Source of the DNA: FEN-1219 sp036563665
GTDB lineage: Bacteria > Pseudomonadota > Gammaproteobacteria > Steroidobacterales > Rariloculaceae
Direction of reading: 5' to 3'
Assembly (NCBI GenBank): GCA_036563665.1
Contig: DATCLY010000005.1
Location: 1 to 64,000 of the forward strand
DNA: 64,000 bases
Made by a program: the position numbers and the translations under genes. The notes beneath the pieces were generated by a model. It was not told where the DNA came from, made no database searches, and saw nothing but the letters and a program-made list of their open reading frames with translations. Shown here piece after piece: positions 9,664-17,948 of the stretch; position 1 is the stretch's first letter; every line of letters begins with the position of its first letter.

Positions 9664-10669
9664 CTAGTCGCCGTCGCGGCGCGACTCACCTTCGGGCGGG
9701 CGTTCGGAGGCGATGGCGCCGAAGAAGGCCTGCAGCTCGCGCGCCACGAGCTCCGGCTCCTCCCACTCGAGGAAGTGTCCGCCGACGTCGGTCTCGACCC
9801 AGCGCGCCACGTTGAAGAACCGCTCGCCCGACTCGCGCGGCGCGGCGGGGAACAGATCCTTGGTCGACATCAGCATGCCGACGGGCCGCTCGATCCACCC
9901 TTGCGCGTGAGGCTCCCGCGGGAAGTCGTAGTACATGCGCACGGAGGCGGGCGCCGTGCCCGTGACCCAGTAGACGTGAGGTTCGTGAGCAGCTCGTCCT
10001 TCGTGAAGCGGCGCTCGACGTCGCCGCCGCTGTCGCTCCAGGCACGGAACTTCTCGATGATCCACGAGGCGAGACCCGCGGGCGAATCGTTCAGCGCGTG
10101 CGCGAGCGTCTGCGGCTTCGTCATCTGCAGGCGCGCATAGGCCCGCTCCGGGATGCTCGCCGCATCCGCTTCGATGAACGCCTGCTCGGCCGGCGTGAAC
10201 GGCGGCTGCGCGCCTTCCGTGCCGATCATCCCGCTCAGGTGCACGCCGAGAATGTGATCCGGTTGCAGCAACGCCATCTGGCGAGCGATGCTGCCGCCGA
10301 GGTCGCTGCCCCTGACCCCGTACTGCCGGTATCCCAGCACGTCGTGCATGAGCTCGGCCATGAGCTCCGCGCTCGTCCGGAACCCGACGCCGGGCCGCGT
10401 CGGAATGTCGGAGAAACCGAACCCCGGCAAGGACGCGGCGACCACGTGGAAGCTGGGCTTCGGGCTCAGACCTGCGCCTCGGGCTCGACCAGCAAGGGCA
10501 CGATGTCGAGCATCTGCACGAACGAGCTCGGCCAGCCGTGCAGCAGAAGCAACGGGATGGCGTCGGGATCGCGGCTGCGTGGCGCGACGAGGCAAGACGA
10601 ACCCGGCTCGCGGCTCGGAACCCATGCGCGACCTCCGGACAACGCAGTAAAGGTGGCTCGCGCGAACAC
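9664..10669 (-). pseudogene. Epoxide hydrolase (alpha/beta hydrolase), broken by frameshifts
   Basis: Homology to the EphX1-like epoxide hydrolase family continues through three reading frames. The N-proximal segment 'IPLLLLHGWPSSFVQMLDIVPLL' carries the HGxP oxyanion motif (10466-10669). The middle runs from 'SFHVVAASLPGFGFS' through 'RGSDLGGSIARQMAL', which holds the expected nucleophile Asp (about 9980-10465). The end runs from 'YWVTGTAPASVRMYYD' to 'GGHFLEWEEPELVARELQAFF' with the expected catalytic His (9664-9980). The last junction, near 9974-9977, reads as one missing base. The usual N-terminal EHN domain of about 100 residues is absent. Either a real pseudogene or assembly indels plus truncation. 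Confidence 0.8.
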
Positions 10670-10852
10670 GTCTCGAGCTCGGTACCTTCCGGCTTAGCTT
10701 AGCAGTGGGCGTGCGGCATCGGCCACCGGGCGACGACGAGCCTCGGCCATTACCTCGCAGGTAGTCGATTCCGCTTCGGTCGTGGAATGCAATACCGCCG
10801 TCGCCGGTCCGGCGGCGAATCGACGGTCCATACGGACCCAAGGAGGCATTCG

Positions 10853-11263
10853 ATGAACGGAAGTCACGACAAGCTGCTGCGTTACGTCCTGGCATTCGAC
10901 GCGGTCACGTGCCTGCTCATGGGCAGCGCGGTGTTGCTCGCAGGGAATGCGCTCGGCGATCTGCTCGCGATTCCGCCGATCGTGCTGCGCGCAGCGGGCG
11001 CGGCGCTGCTCGTGTTCGCCGCGGGCGTCGGCCACGCCGCGCGCCGCGCGCAGCCCTACGGCGCCGGCGTGATCGCCGTGATCGTGCTGAACGGGCTGTG
11101 GGCGGTGGAGAGCCTGCTCGCGCTCTGGGCCGGCTGGCTCGAGCCGAACGCGCTCGGCACGGCCTTCGTGGTCGCACAGGCGATCGCGGTGGCCGTCATC
11201 GCCGAGCTGCAGTTCATCGGCATGCGGCGCGCGCGGGCCGCAGCCGCTCCCGCCGCGGCGTGA
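10853..11263 (+). CDS. Small four-helix membrane protein of unknown function
   Basis: 136 aa; the ATG at 10853 follows AAGGAGG by 6 nt, which decides the start. Four hydrophobic helices (about residues 10-33, 41-59, 71-92, 101-122) and an Ala-rich tail. The pattern is like other short 'integral membrane protein' families of proteobacteria, but I recognise no characterised relative. The gene stands alone between the broken epoxide hydrolase and the effector-binding fragment. Confidence 0.7.
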   Translation: MNGSHDKLLRYVLAFDAVTCLLMGSAVLLAGNALGDLLAIPPIVLRAAGAALLVFAAGVGHAARRAQPYGAGVIAVIVLNGLWAVESLLALWAGWLEPNALGTAFVVAQAIAVAVIAELQFIGMRRARAAAAPAAA

Positions 11264-11290
11264 CGCTCGCCCCGATCGGCCGCCGCCGGC

Positions 11291-11614
11291 TCAGCCGGCG
11301 AGCGGCCGATCGAGCTCGGTCCGATACTGGCTCGGATCGGGCGTCGAGTGCGGCCCGTCGACGTAGCACTCCCAGATGTCCGGCGCGTAGGCGTGACCCT
11401 GCCCGTCGATCCACGCCTGGAACTTGCCCCAAGCCTCCGGGAGCGCCTCGTAGGGACCTCGATAGACGGTCTGCGCGACGCGAGCCGCCGGCCGCCGGCC
11501 AGGGGTCACGCGCCCGGCCGCCGTCGTGCGGCGAGCAGCGGGATCGACAGCGGCGTCGGGAGCCTCAGCGGCCGCTCGTCTCCAGGCGAATGCGCCCGTA
11601 CGCGTCGAGCACAC
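11291..11614 (-). pseudogene. GyrI-like/AraC effector-binding domain fragment
   Basis: Only about the last 60 residues are recognisable: 'RVAQTVYRGPYEALPEAWGKF' and 'APDIWECYVDGPHSTPDP' match the second half of GyrI-like (AraC_E_bind / SRPBCC) small-molecule-binding domains. The first half of the open frame is arginine/alanine-rich and looks like non-coding translation. The domain is normally about 150 residues, so this is likely the remnant of a longer gene whose 5' part was lost or shifted. It lies in the run of broken genes between 9.6 and 13.5 kb. Confidence 0.45.
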
Positions 11615-12446
11615 GCAGCGCGCGCACCGTCTCGATGCCTCTGTAAGCGAGCGTCGCGGCGCGGCTGGGCGGCTCCCACGTGATCGCCCATCCGCCGTCG
11701 TTCTGCTGATCCGCCTCCAACCGGTCGAGGTGCGCCTCGATCACATCGTCTGCGAACAGCGCGCGCCAGGGACTCTCGGGCGTCGGCGCATAGTGAAGCG
11801 GCGTCAAGCCGTACTTGGGATCCTGGGCATCCTTGCGAAAGTACGAAAGCCGCGACAGGTGCTCCGGAAAGCGCGCGGCGACCGATGCCATGCGTTCCGG
11901 GTCGCCGGCGTGCTCGAGGAAGGCGAGCACTTCGCCGAACGCGTGGGCATCCTCCGGCAGCCCCGCTTCGAGCCGCTCCCAGCACCAGCGCGTCGCGCGC
12001 TCGCGCCAGGGATGCTCGACACCGAAGCGGTGCAGCAGCCCGACGATGCCGGCCGTCGGGCACAGGTCCGGCCGATAGGTCGAGTCCGACCAGTGCACGG
12101 CCCGCGGGTACTGCTCGATCGCCGGTGACGCGAGCGGCACGGCCCCGTCCACGGAGATTCGGTCGAGGAATTCGCAGGCGCCCCATATCAGCTCGCGGTC
12201 CGGATGATCGATCGCGGCCATCGTGAGCAGCGCCATCTCCACGTCGATGGCGAGGCTCGCCGGGCAGAGCTTGTCCGGCTCGAGCCCGTGACCGAAGCCG
12301 CCATCGTGGTTGCGATAGGCGCGAAGCGCATCGATCACGCCTGCGGCGGGGCCGCCTTCGAAGAGCGCGGCGAACAGGCGTTGCTCGAGCACGCGCGCTT
12401 CGCGACGGATGAACCAGCGTGCGGCGGCGAACCGATCGGGCGCCAT
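11565..12446 (-). CDS. Terpenoid-cyclase/prenyltransferase-fold (alpha/alpha toroid) protein
   Basis: 293 aa from the ATG at 12446 (MAPDRFAAARWFIRREAR). Repeated 'NHDGGFGHGLEPD', 'PTAGIVGLLHRFG' and 'QQNDGGWAITWEPPS' segments are the QW-like/PFTB repeats of alpha/alpha-barrel proteins such as squalene cyclases and prenyltransferases. At under 300 residues it is far shorter than the two-domain cyclases and lacks their catalytic DxDD motif, so an enzymatic role is doubtful. Family members of this size are annotated only as hypothetical. Its 3' end overlaps the frame of the effector-binding fragment on the same strand by 50 nt. Confidence 0.65.
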   Translation of the reverse strand: MAPDRFAAARWFIRREARVLEQRLFAALFEGGPAAGVIDALRAYRNHDGGFGHGLEPDKLCPASLAIDVEMALLTMAAIDHPDRELIWGACEFLDRISVDGAVPLASPAIEQYPRAVHWSDSTYRPDLCPTAGIVGLLHRFGVEHPWRERATRWCWERLEAGLPEDAHAFGEVLAFLEHAGDPERMASVAARFPEHLSRLSYFRKDAQDPKYGLTPLHYAPTPESPWRALFADDVIEAHLDRLEADQQNDGGWAITWEPPSRAATLAYRGIETVRALRVLDAYGRIRLETSGR

Positions 12447-12564
12447 GGCGCCACGATAACTCCGGCCGGGGCGACTGTCTCGCCCGGGACGTCCGCCTCC
12501 GACACGCCGGCACCAAACCCGGGCGCCGCTGTAACCTTCGGCCGAGGGGTGCGTCTTGGGGGCA

Positions 12565-12890
12565 TGGGTAGCCGCGGGACGGCACGGGTGGCCGCAACAG
12601 ACGAGACGCAGGAGCTCGGGCCGGACGGGCAGCCCGCGAAGGCCGCGGCGTCGGCCCCTGGCGCTTCCGGCTGGCGGTCCTGCGCCATCACCGCCTCGTC
12701 TACAGGGTGGCGTACTCGCTGCTGCGCGACCGGCACGAGGCCGAGGACGCGACGCAGGAGACGTTCCTGCGCTTCTGGCAGTGCGGCGCCAACGTCCGCG
12801 GCGAGCGGGAGTGGCTGCTGGCCGTGGCTCGCAACGCCTGCCTCGACCGGTTGCGCCGCAGGCAGCGCCGCCGGCGGGGCTGCTGGCGCT
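12565..12890 (+). pseudogene. ECF sigma factor remnant
   Basis: The segment 'VYRVAYSLLRDRHEAEDATQETFLRFWQ' followed by 'GEREWLLAVARNACLDRLRRRQR' is sigma-70 region 2 of an extracytoplasmic-function sigma factor. The frame has a TAG at about 12570 and no ATG before this homology. Upstream coding appears in a different frame (ATG 12565). The region 4 domain is missing entirely: after about 12880 the frame becomes arginine-rich nonsense while the next frame encodes an anti-sigma-like piece. An intact sigma factor would be about 170-200 aa. Confidence 0.65.
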
Positions 12891-13120
12891 CGCGCGGGAG
12901 CACCGGCGCCCGCGCCGCGTCTGGCGATGGGCGATCGGCGCGGCAGCGGCCGCGGCAGTGGCGGCCATCGCGCTCGTGCAGCTCGAAGCGCAGCGGGCGC
13001 GCGAGCGCGAGGCCGTCGCGGCCCGGCAGCAGGTGGAGGTGGCGCTCGCGTATCTCGGCAAGGCTTCGGAGATCACGGCCGAGCACGTGGGCCGCGCGGT
13101 GCGGACGGGCTTCGAGCGCC
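12875..13120 (+). pseudogene. Anti-sigma-like single-pass membrane protein remnant
   Basis: A shift in frame gives 'LLALAREHRRPRRVWRW', then a transmembrane segment (AIGAAAAAAVAAIALVQL), then 'EAQRAREREAVAARQQVEVALAYLGKAS'. This is the membrane and C-terminal part of the small protein usually encoded right after such ECF sigma genes and before DUF4252 lipoproteins. No independent start exists in this frame; the N-terminal part seems deleted so that the sigma and anti-sigma pieces abut. Confidence 0.5.
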
Positions 13121-13153
13121 GCGCGTGCGGCCGGCGACGCCGAGACGGCGGAC

Positions 13154-13492
13154 ATGCTGCAAGGACTCGAAGGCGTGCGCTTGCGTGTCTACGAGTCGGT
13201 GGACGACGCCGACGCGGTGAACGCGTTCGTGGATGACGCGGCGGGTCGGCTCGAGCGCGAAGGGTGGCAGCGCGTGGTCTACGTGCAGGAGGGCGGCGAG
13301 AAGGTGCGCGTGTACGCGCGCACGGAGGGCCAGCAAGTGAACGGGCTCACGCTGATGGTGTTCGACGGAATGGAGGCGGTGTTCATGAACGTGGCCGGGC
13401 GCCTCGATCCCGAGCAGCTGGGGCGAATCGCGGGCGCGATGGGTGTGGGAGACGTCATTGGCAGCCTCGCGGGGGCGGAGCGCGATCAGTAG
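13154..13492 (+). pseudogene. DUF4252 protein, C-terminal part
   Basis: From the ATG at 13154 a 112-residue frame reads 'GLEGVRLRVYESVDD', 'GWQRVVYVQEGGEKVRVYAR' and 'GMEAVFMNVAGRLDPEQLGRIA', which matches the C-terminal part of DUF4252 proteins. These are normally exported with a signal peptide and are about 170-190 aa; here the signal and N-terminal third are missing, with the preceding sequence belonging to the anti-sigma-like piece. The family often travels with ECF sigma genes, which fits the remnants just upstream. It could still be translated as a cytoplasmic fragment. Confidence 0.55.
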
Positions 13493-13636
13493 GGGTTTCC
13501 CTTCGGGGTGGTTCTTCGTCAGGCGGCGCCGACGGTGCGCTAGCGGCAGGCGGCGCCGCGTGTCAATTCTTCCGCTCGCGCGCCGCCGTTGCGACAATCG
13601 CGCCCGCGGCGCCGCGCCGCCAGTTCGAAGGACCGA

Positions 13637-15994
13637 ATGCCCGACACCACGCCCGCGCTCGCACGGAAGATCGCGAGCACCATCGCCTCCGAGATCGGCG
13701 CCAGGCCCGAGCAGGTGGAAGCGGCGGTCGCGCTGCTCGACGACGGCGCCACGGTGCCGTTCATCGCCCGCTATCGCAAGGAGGCCACGGGCGGGCTCGA
13801 CGACGCGCAGCTGCGCACGCTCGAGACGCGGCTCGCGTACTTGCGCGAGCTCGAGGAGCGCCGCGCGACCATCCTCGCCTCCATCGCGGAGCAGGGGAAG
13901 CTCACCGACGAGCTGCGCGCGGCCATCGAGGCGGCGGACAGCAAGTCGCGGCTCGAGGACCTGTACCTGCCGTACAAGCCGAAGCGCCGCACGCGCGCGC
14001 AGACCGCGCGCGAAGCCGGGCTCGAGCCGCTGGCCGACGCGCTGCTCGCCGATCCGTCGCGGGAGCCCGAGGCGCTCGCGGCCGGTTATGTGAACGCCGA
14101 GCGCGGCGTGGCCGACGCGAAGGCCGCGCTCGAAGGCGCGCGGGCCATCCTCATCGAGCGCTGGGGCGAGGACGCGGAGCTGCTCGGGGAGCTGCGCACG
14201 TGGCTCGCCGGGAAAGCCCTGATCCGCTCGCGCGTCGTGCCCGGCAAGGAAGCGCAGGGCGTGAAGTTCCAGGACTACTTCGATCACGCCGAGCCGCTCG
14301 CGAAGATCGCCTCGCACCGGCTGCTCGCGCTGTTTCGCGGGCGCCGCGAGGAAGTCCTCACGCTCGAGCTCGAGCCGCCGCCCGACGCCGAGACCGGGCA
14401 CGCCTACGCCGAGGGCCGCGTGGCGCGGCACGCCGGCGTCGCCGAGCGCGGGCGTCCCGCCGACGCGTGGCTCATGACGTGCTGCCGCCTCGCCTGGCGC
14501 GTGAAGATCCACCCGCACCTCACGGCGGATCTCTTCGCCCAGGCGCGCGAGAAGGCGGAGGAGGAGGCCATCGGGGTTTTCGGCCGCAACCTCAAGGACC
14601 TCCTGCTCGCGGCGCCGGCCGGGCCGCGCACGGTGCTCGGTCTCGACCCGGGCCTGCGCACCGGCGTGAAGGTGGCCGTGGTGGATGCCACCGGCAAGCT
14701 GCTCGCGGCGGGCACGATCTATCCGCACGAGCCGAAGCGGCAGTGGGAGGCGTCGCTCAAGACGCTGGAGGAGCTGTGCCGGCTGCACCGCGTGGAGCTC
14801 GTCGCCATCGGCAACGGCACGGGCAGCCGTGAGACGGATCGCCTCGTGACGGAGCTCCTGAAGCGCCGCCCGGATCTAAAGCTCACGAAGGTCGTGGTGA
14901 GCGAGGCGGGCGCCTCGGTGTACTCGGCCTCGGAGCTCGCGGCGCGCGAGCTGCCGCAGCTCGACGTGTCGCTGCGCGGGGCCGTGTCCATCGCGCGCCG
15001 CCTGCAGGATCCGCTCGCCGAGCTCGTCAAGATCGAGCCCAAGTCGATCGGCGTGGGGCAGTACCAGCACGACGTGGATCAGGGGCGGCTGTCGCGCACG
15101 CTCGACGCCACCGTGGAGGACTGCGTGAACGCCGTGGGCGTGCACGTGAACACGGCGTCGAGCGCGCTGCTCGCGCGCGTGGCGGGGCTCTCGAGCACCG
15201 TGGCCGAGAACGTCGTGCGCTTCCGCGACGAGCACGGACCGTTCCGCCGCCGCAAGGATCTGCTCAAGGTGCCCCGCCTCGGCGAGAAGGCGTTCGAGCA
15301 GTGCGCGGGGTTCCTGCGCATCGCGGACGGCGACGAGCCGCTCGACGCCTCCGCCGTGCACCCGGAGGCCTATCCCGTGGTGGCGCGCATCGTCGAGCGC
15401 ACGGGCCGCAGCGTCCGGGAGCTCATCGGCGACGCCGCGTTCCTGCGCACGCTCGATCCGAAGGACTTCACCGACGAGCGCTTCGGCGTGCCCACCGTGC
15501 GCGACATCCTCAAGGAGCTCGAGAAGCCGGGCCGCGACCCGCGCCCCGAGTTCAAGGCGGCGCGCTTCGCGGAGGGCGTGGAGACGCTCGAGGACCTGAA
15601 GCCCGGCATGGTCCTCGAAGGCGTGGTGAGCAACGTGGCGGCCTTCGGCGCGTTCGTGGACATCGGCGTGCACCAGGACGGGCTCGTGCACATCTCGCAG
15701 CTTTCCGACAAGTTCGTGAAGGACCCGCGCGAGGTGGTGAAGGCGGGCGACGTGGTCGAAGTGAAGGTGCTGGAGGTGGACCCCGCCCGCCGGCGGATCT
15801 CGCTCACCATGCGGCTCACCGAGGCCCCGTCGGCGCGGGCCGGCGCCCGCGAGCCGCGGCCCGAGGCGGCCCGGGGAGCCCGCGACGGTGCTCGGGGCGG
15901 CCGGGGCCGGAGCGGGCGCACGGGCGGCCGGGAGCCCACCGTCCCGTACAATACGGCGCTCGCGGACGCGCTCGAGCGCGCACGGCGGAAGTAG
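13637..15994 (+). CDS. tex: Tex family transcriptional accessory protein
   Basis: 785 aa from the ATG at 13637 (MPDTTPALARKIASTIASEIGA), the usual length for Tex. The N-terminal helical region includes 'ATVPFIARYRKEATGGLDD', a YqgF/RNase H-like domain holds 'TVLGLDPGLRTGVKVAVVD', and a helix-hairpin-helix region holds 'ENVVRFRDEHGPFRRRKDLLKVPRLG'. A C-terminal S1 RNA-binding domain reads 'GMVLEGVVSNVAAFGAFVDIGVHQDGLVHISQL', followed by a basic, Gly/Arg-rich tail. Tex binds nucleic acid and influences transcription elongation and stress tolerance. The next small gene starts 16 nt after the stop and probably shares its transcript. Confidence 0.95.
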   Translation: MPDTTPALARKIASTIASEIGARPEQVEAAVALLDDGATVPFIARYRKEATGGLDDAQLRTLETRLAYLRELEERRATILASIAEQGKLTDELRAAIEAADSKSRLEDLYLPYKPKRRTRAQTAREAGLEPLADALLADPSREPEALAAGYVNAERGVADAKAALEGARAILIERWGEDAELLGELRTWLAGKALIRSRVVPGKEAQGVKFQDYFDHAEPLAKIASHRLLALFRGRREEVLTLELEPPPDAETGHAYAEGRVARHAGVAERGRPADAWLMTCCRLAWRVKIHPHLTADLFAQAREKAEEEAIGVFGRNLKDLLLAAPAGPRTVLGLDPGLRTGVKVAVVDATGKLLAAGTIYPHEPKRQWEASLKTLEELCRLHRVELVAIGNGTGSRETDRLVTELLKRRPDLKLTKVVVSEAGASVYSASELAARELPQLDVSLRGAVSIARRLQDPLAELVKIEPKSIGVGQYQHDVDQGRLSRTLDATVEDCVNAVGVHVNTASSALLARVAGLSSTVAENVVRFRDEHGPFRRRKDLLKVPRLGEKAFEQCAGFLRIADGDEPLDASAVHPEAYPVVARIVERTGRSVRELIGDAAFLRTLDPKDFTDERFGVPTVRDILKELEKPGRDPRPEFKAARFAEGVETLEDLKPGMVLEGVVSNVAAFGAFVDIGVHQDGLVHISQLSDKFVKDPREVVKAGDVVEVKVLEVDPARRRISLTMRLTEAPSARAGAREPRPEAARGARDGARGGRGRSGRTGGREPTVPYNTALADALERARRK

Positions 15995-16010
15995 GAAGGG
16001 AGTCACGGTC

Positions 16011-16253
16011 ATGGCCATCAAGCTCGTTGCACGCAAGATCGCGAAAAGGAAGCAGCGCGCGGCCCGCAAGGCGCGTCGCCCCGGCGACTACGAGGCGGAG
16101 CTCATTCGCATCTGCAAGGGCAACTGGCGGGAAGCCGAGCGGCTGATTCTCGAGGAGATGGAGCGCTCGCCCACGATGTCGCGCCAGGGCGCCGCGCTCG
16201 CGGTGGTCACGCGCATCCGGCACCAGCGGTCGCCGTACCCGCGCCCCCTCTAA
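16011..16253 (+). CDS. Small basic protein of unknown function
   Basis: 80 aa; the ATG at 16011 follows the tex stop by 16 nt, with GGAAGGGAG between them. The N-terminus is very rich in Lys/Arg (KLVARKIAKRKQRAARKARR), followed by an amphipathic helical part ('GDYEAELIRICKGNWREAERLILEEMER'). It may bind RNA or DNA by charge, but no family was recognised. Translational coupling with tex is suggested by spacing. Confidence 0.6.
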   Translation: MAIKLVARKIAKRKQRAARKARRPGDYEAELIRICKGNWREAERLILEEMERSPTMSRQGAALAVVTRIRHQRSPYPRPL

Positions 16254-16523
16254 CCTCCAGGCCTGCGCCGAAGGCGGGCCGCTCCAGAACGCTCGAAGAC
16301 CTTCGAGAAGCCGCCGGCGAAAAGGGTGCCGGCGCAATCGCTTTGTCCGTCTCATGGCTCGCGGCCGCGTGGCCTTTGTTTCCGTTTGGCCGTGAAGGGC
16401 ACGTGATCACGGCGACACGGCGGGATGCGATCACCATCGCATTTGCGTCGAGTGCATCTAAAGCTCTTGCATCGACGGCCGATTCGCGCAGCGCATCCTC
16501 AGTGGCAGTGAGAAAGAAAAGAA

Positions 16524-17023
16524 ATGGACACCTTTCACGGCTCATCTCGTGTTCACCGCTCTTGGATCGTCCTCGCTGTTGTCCTGTGTGCGGCGTGCGG
16601 AGGAGGCGGAGGTGGCGGCGATCCCGTGCAACCGACGGCTAACGTGGGTCCGTCGCCGAACGGGAACGAGGGCGTGGGAGAACGTCTCGTACAGCGATTA
16701 CGATCAGATCAATTTCGGCCTGTTCCCCGAGTGCGACCTCGACGTCACCGCGGACTACGTGGACGACCAGCTCGAGCACTACATGAACATCGTGGCGCGG
16801 GACAACAAGCCGTACCATGATCAACGAGCTCACCGTCTACCGGGAGAAGCTGTTCGAGAATCTGTGCCCGAGCTTCGACTTCGAAGGGCAGGCGGATGAG
16901 CTCTATCAGCTCATTCTCGACAGGATCGACGCTTTGCCGATTCAGCCGGTGGGCCTTTCTGCCGGAGTCCCGGCAACCGAGGATGCCCGCGCCGTGCTGA
17001 AGAACTGGTTCAACGCCCACTAG
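16524..17023 (+). pseudogene. Secreted lipoprotein, split over three frames
   Basis: The start MDTFHGSSRVHRSWIVLAVV (ATG 16524) is a lipoprotein signal ending in the lipobox 'VLCAAC' and a glycine run. Coding then continues in a second frame ('WENVSYSDYDQINFGLFPECDLDVTADYVDDQLEHY', about 16675-16810) and in a third ('MINELTVYREKLFENLCPSFDFEGQADELYQLILDRI', 16817-17023). The natural protein would be about 160 aa. Two single-base indels explain the pattern, one between the glycine-rich segment and 16680, one near 16815. No function known. Either a recent pseudogene or sequencing error. Confidence 0.6.
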
Positions 17024-17055
17024 CGACTTGCGGCGCCGGGCGCGGCGCGTGCCGC

Positions 17056-17943
17056 CTACAGCGTGGCTTCGCCGCGGAGCACGGGCACGCAGCGGCCGCC
17101 AACGGACGCGCGGATGCCGTCCGCGGTGCGGCGCGCGGTCGCGTGCAGCACGCTCGGGCGTCCCATCTCGATGCCCTGCACGATCTCGTAGCGCGCCTCG
17201 CTCGCCTCGCCGAGCGACAGCAGCAACGCGGCGAGCGGCGTCGCGGCGCTGCCCGTGGCCGGGTCCTCGAACGTGCCGGAGAGCGGCGCGAACATGCGCG
17301 CCCGCAGGCGCGCGCCGTCGCGCGCGTACACGTAGATCGCGAGCCGGTCGCCCAGGTGCGGCAGCTCGGCGGCCACGCGCCGGCAGGGCTCGATCTGCGG
17401 CGCGGCCCGCGCGAGCGCCGCAGGCAGCACCTCGGCGATCACGAACGGGTAGCCCACCGACGCCTCGATGGGCGGGTGCGCGTCGGTCAGCACGTCGGCG
17501 TTCTGCAGCCCGGAGCACGCCGCCACGGTGTCGGGCGACACGGTGCCTCCGAGCGACAGCGGCTGCGGCGCGTCGATCTCGGCGCCGATGGGGGCGCCGG
17601 TGGCATCGCGCTCCACCCGCACCTCGACGAGGCCGGCCTGCTCCTCGAAAAGCAGCACGCCGTCCCGGTCGCGTCCGAGCGTCGCGAGCACGTAGCCCGT
17701 GCCCACGTTCGGATGACCGGCGAACGGCATCTCGGCCGTGCGGTTGAAGATCCGCACGCGCGCCGTGTGCGCCGGATCGTCGGGCGGCAGCACGAAGGTT
17801 GTCTCGTTCAGATTGAGCTCGGCGGCGAGGGCCTGCATCTCCTGGTCCGTGAGGCCCTGGGCGTCGAGGAACACCGCGAGCTGGTTGCCGCCGAAGCGGC
17901 GCTCGGTGAAGACGTCCACGGTGACGAAGGAATAGGTTCGCAT
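17056..17943 (-). CDS. PhzF-family isomerase-like protein
   Basis: 295 aa. The family hallmarks are complete: 'FGGNQLAVFLDAQGL' at the N-terminus, 'ELNLNETTFVLPP' with the catalytic glutamate, 'MPFAGHPNVGTGYVLA', and in the second half 'GTFEDPATGSAATPLAALL'. The fold is a two-domain diaminopimelate-epimerase-like one. PhzF itself isomerises a phenazine precursor, but most homologues, like this one, lie outside phenazine loci and have unknown substrates. It begins 5 nt downstream of the alanine dehydrogenase stop and is surely co-transcribed with it, which hints at an amino-acid-like substrate. Confidence 0.9.
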   Translation of the reverse strand: MRTYSFVTVDVFTERRFGGNQLAVFLDAQGLTDQEMQALAAELNLNETTFVLPPDDPAHTARVRIFNRTAEMPFAGHPNVGTGYVLATLGRDRDGVLLFEEQAGLVEVRVERDATGAPIGAEIDAPQPLSLGGTVSPDTVAACSGLQNADVLTDAHPPIEASVGYPFVIAEVLPAALARAAPQIEPCRRVAAELPHLGDRLAIYVYARDGARLRARMFAPLSGTFEDPATGSAATPLAALLLSLGEASEARYEIVQGIEMGRPSVLHATARRTADGIRASVGGRCVPVLRGEATL

Positions 17944-17948
17944 GGGCG

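Noticed and set aside
17056..17943. Phenazine biosynthesis
   Set aside because: Only a phzF-like gene is present, paired with alanine dehydrogenase; none of the other phz genes are seen.
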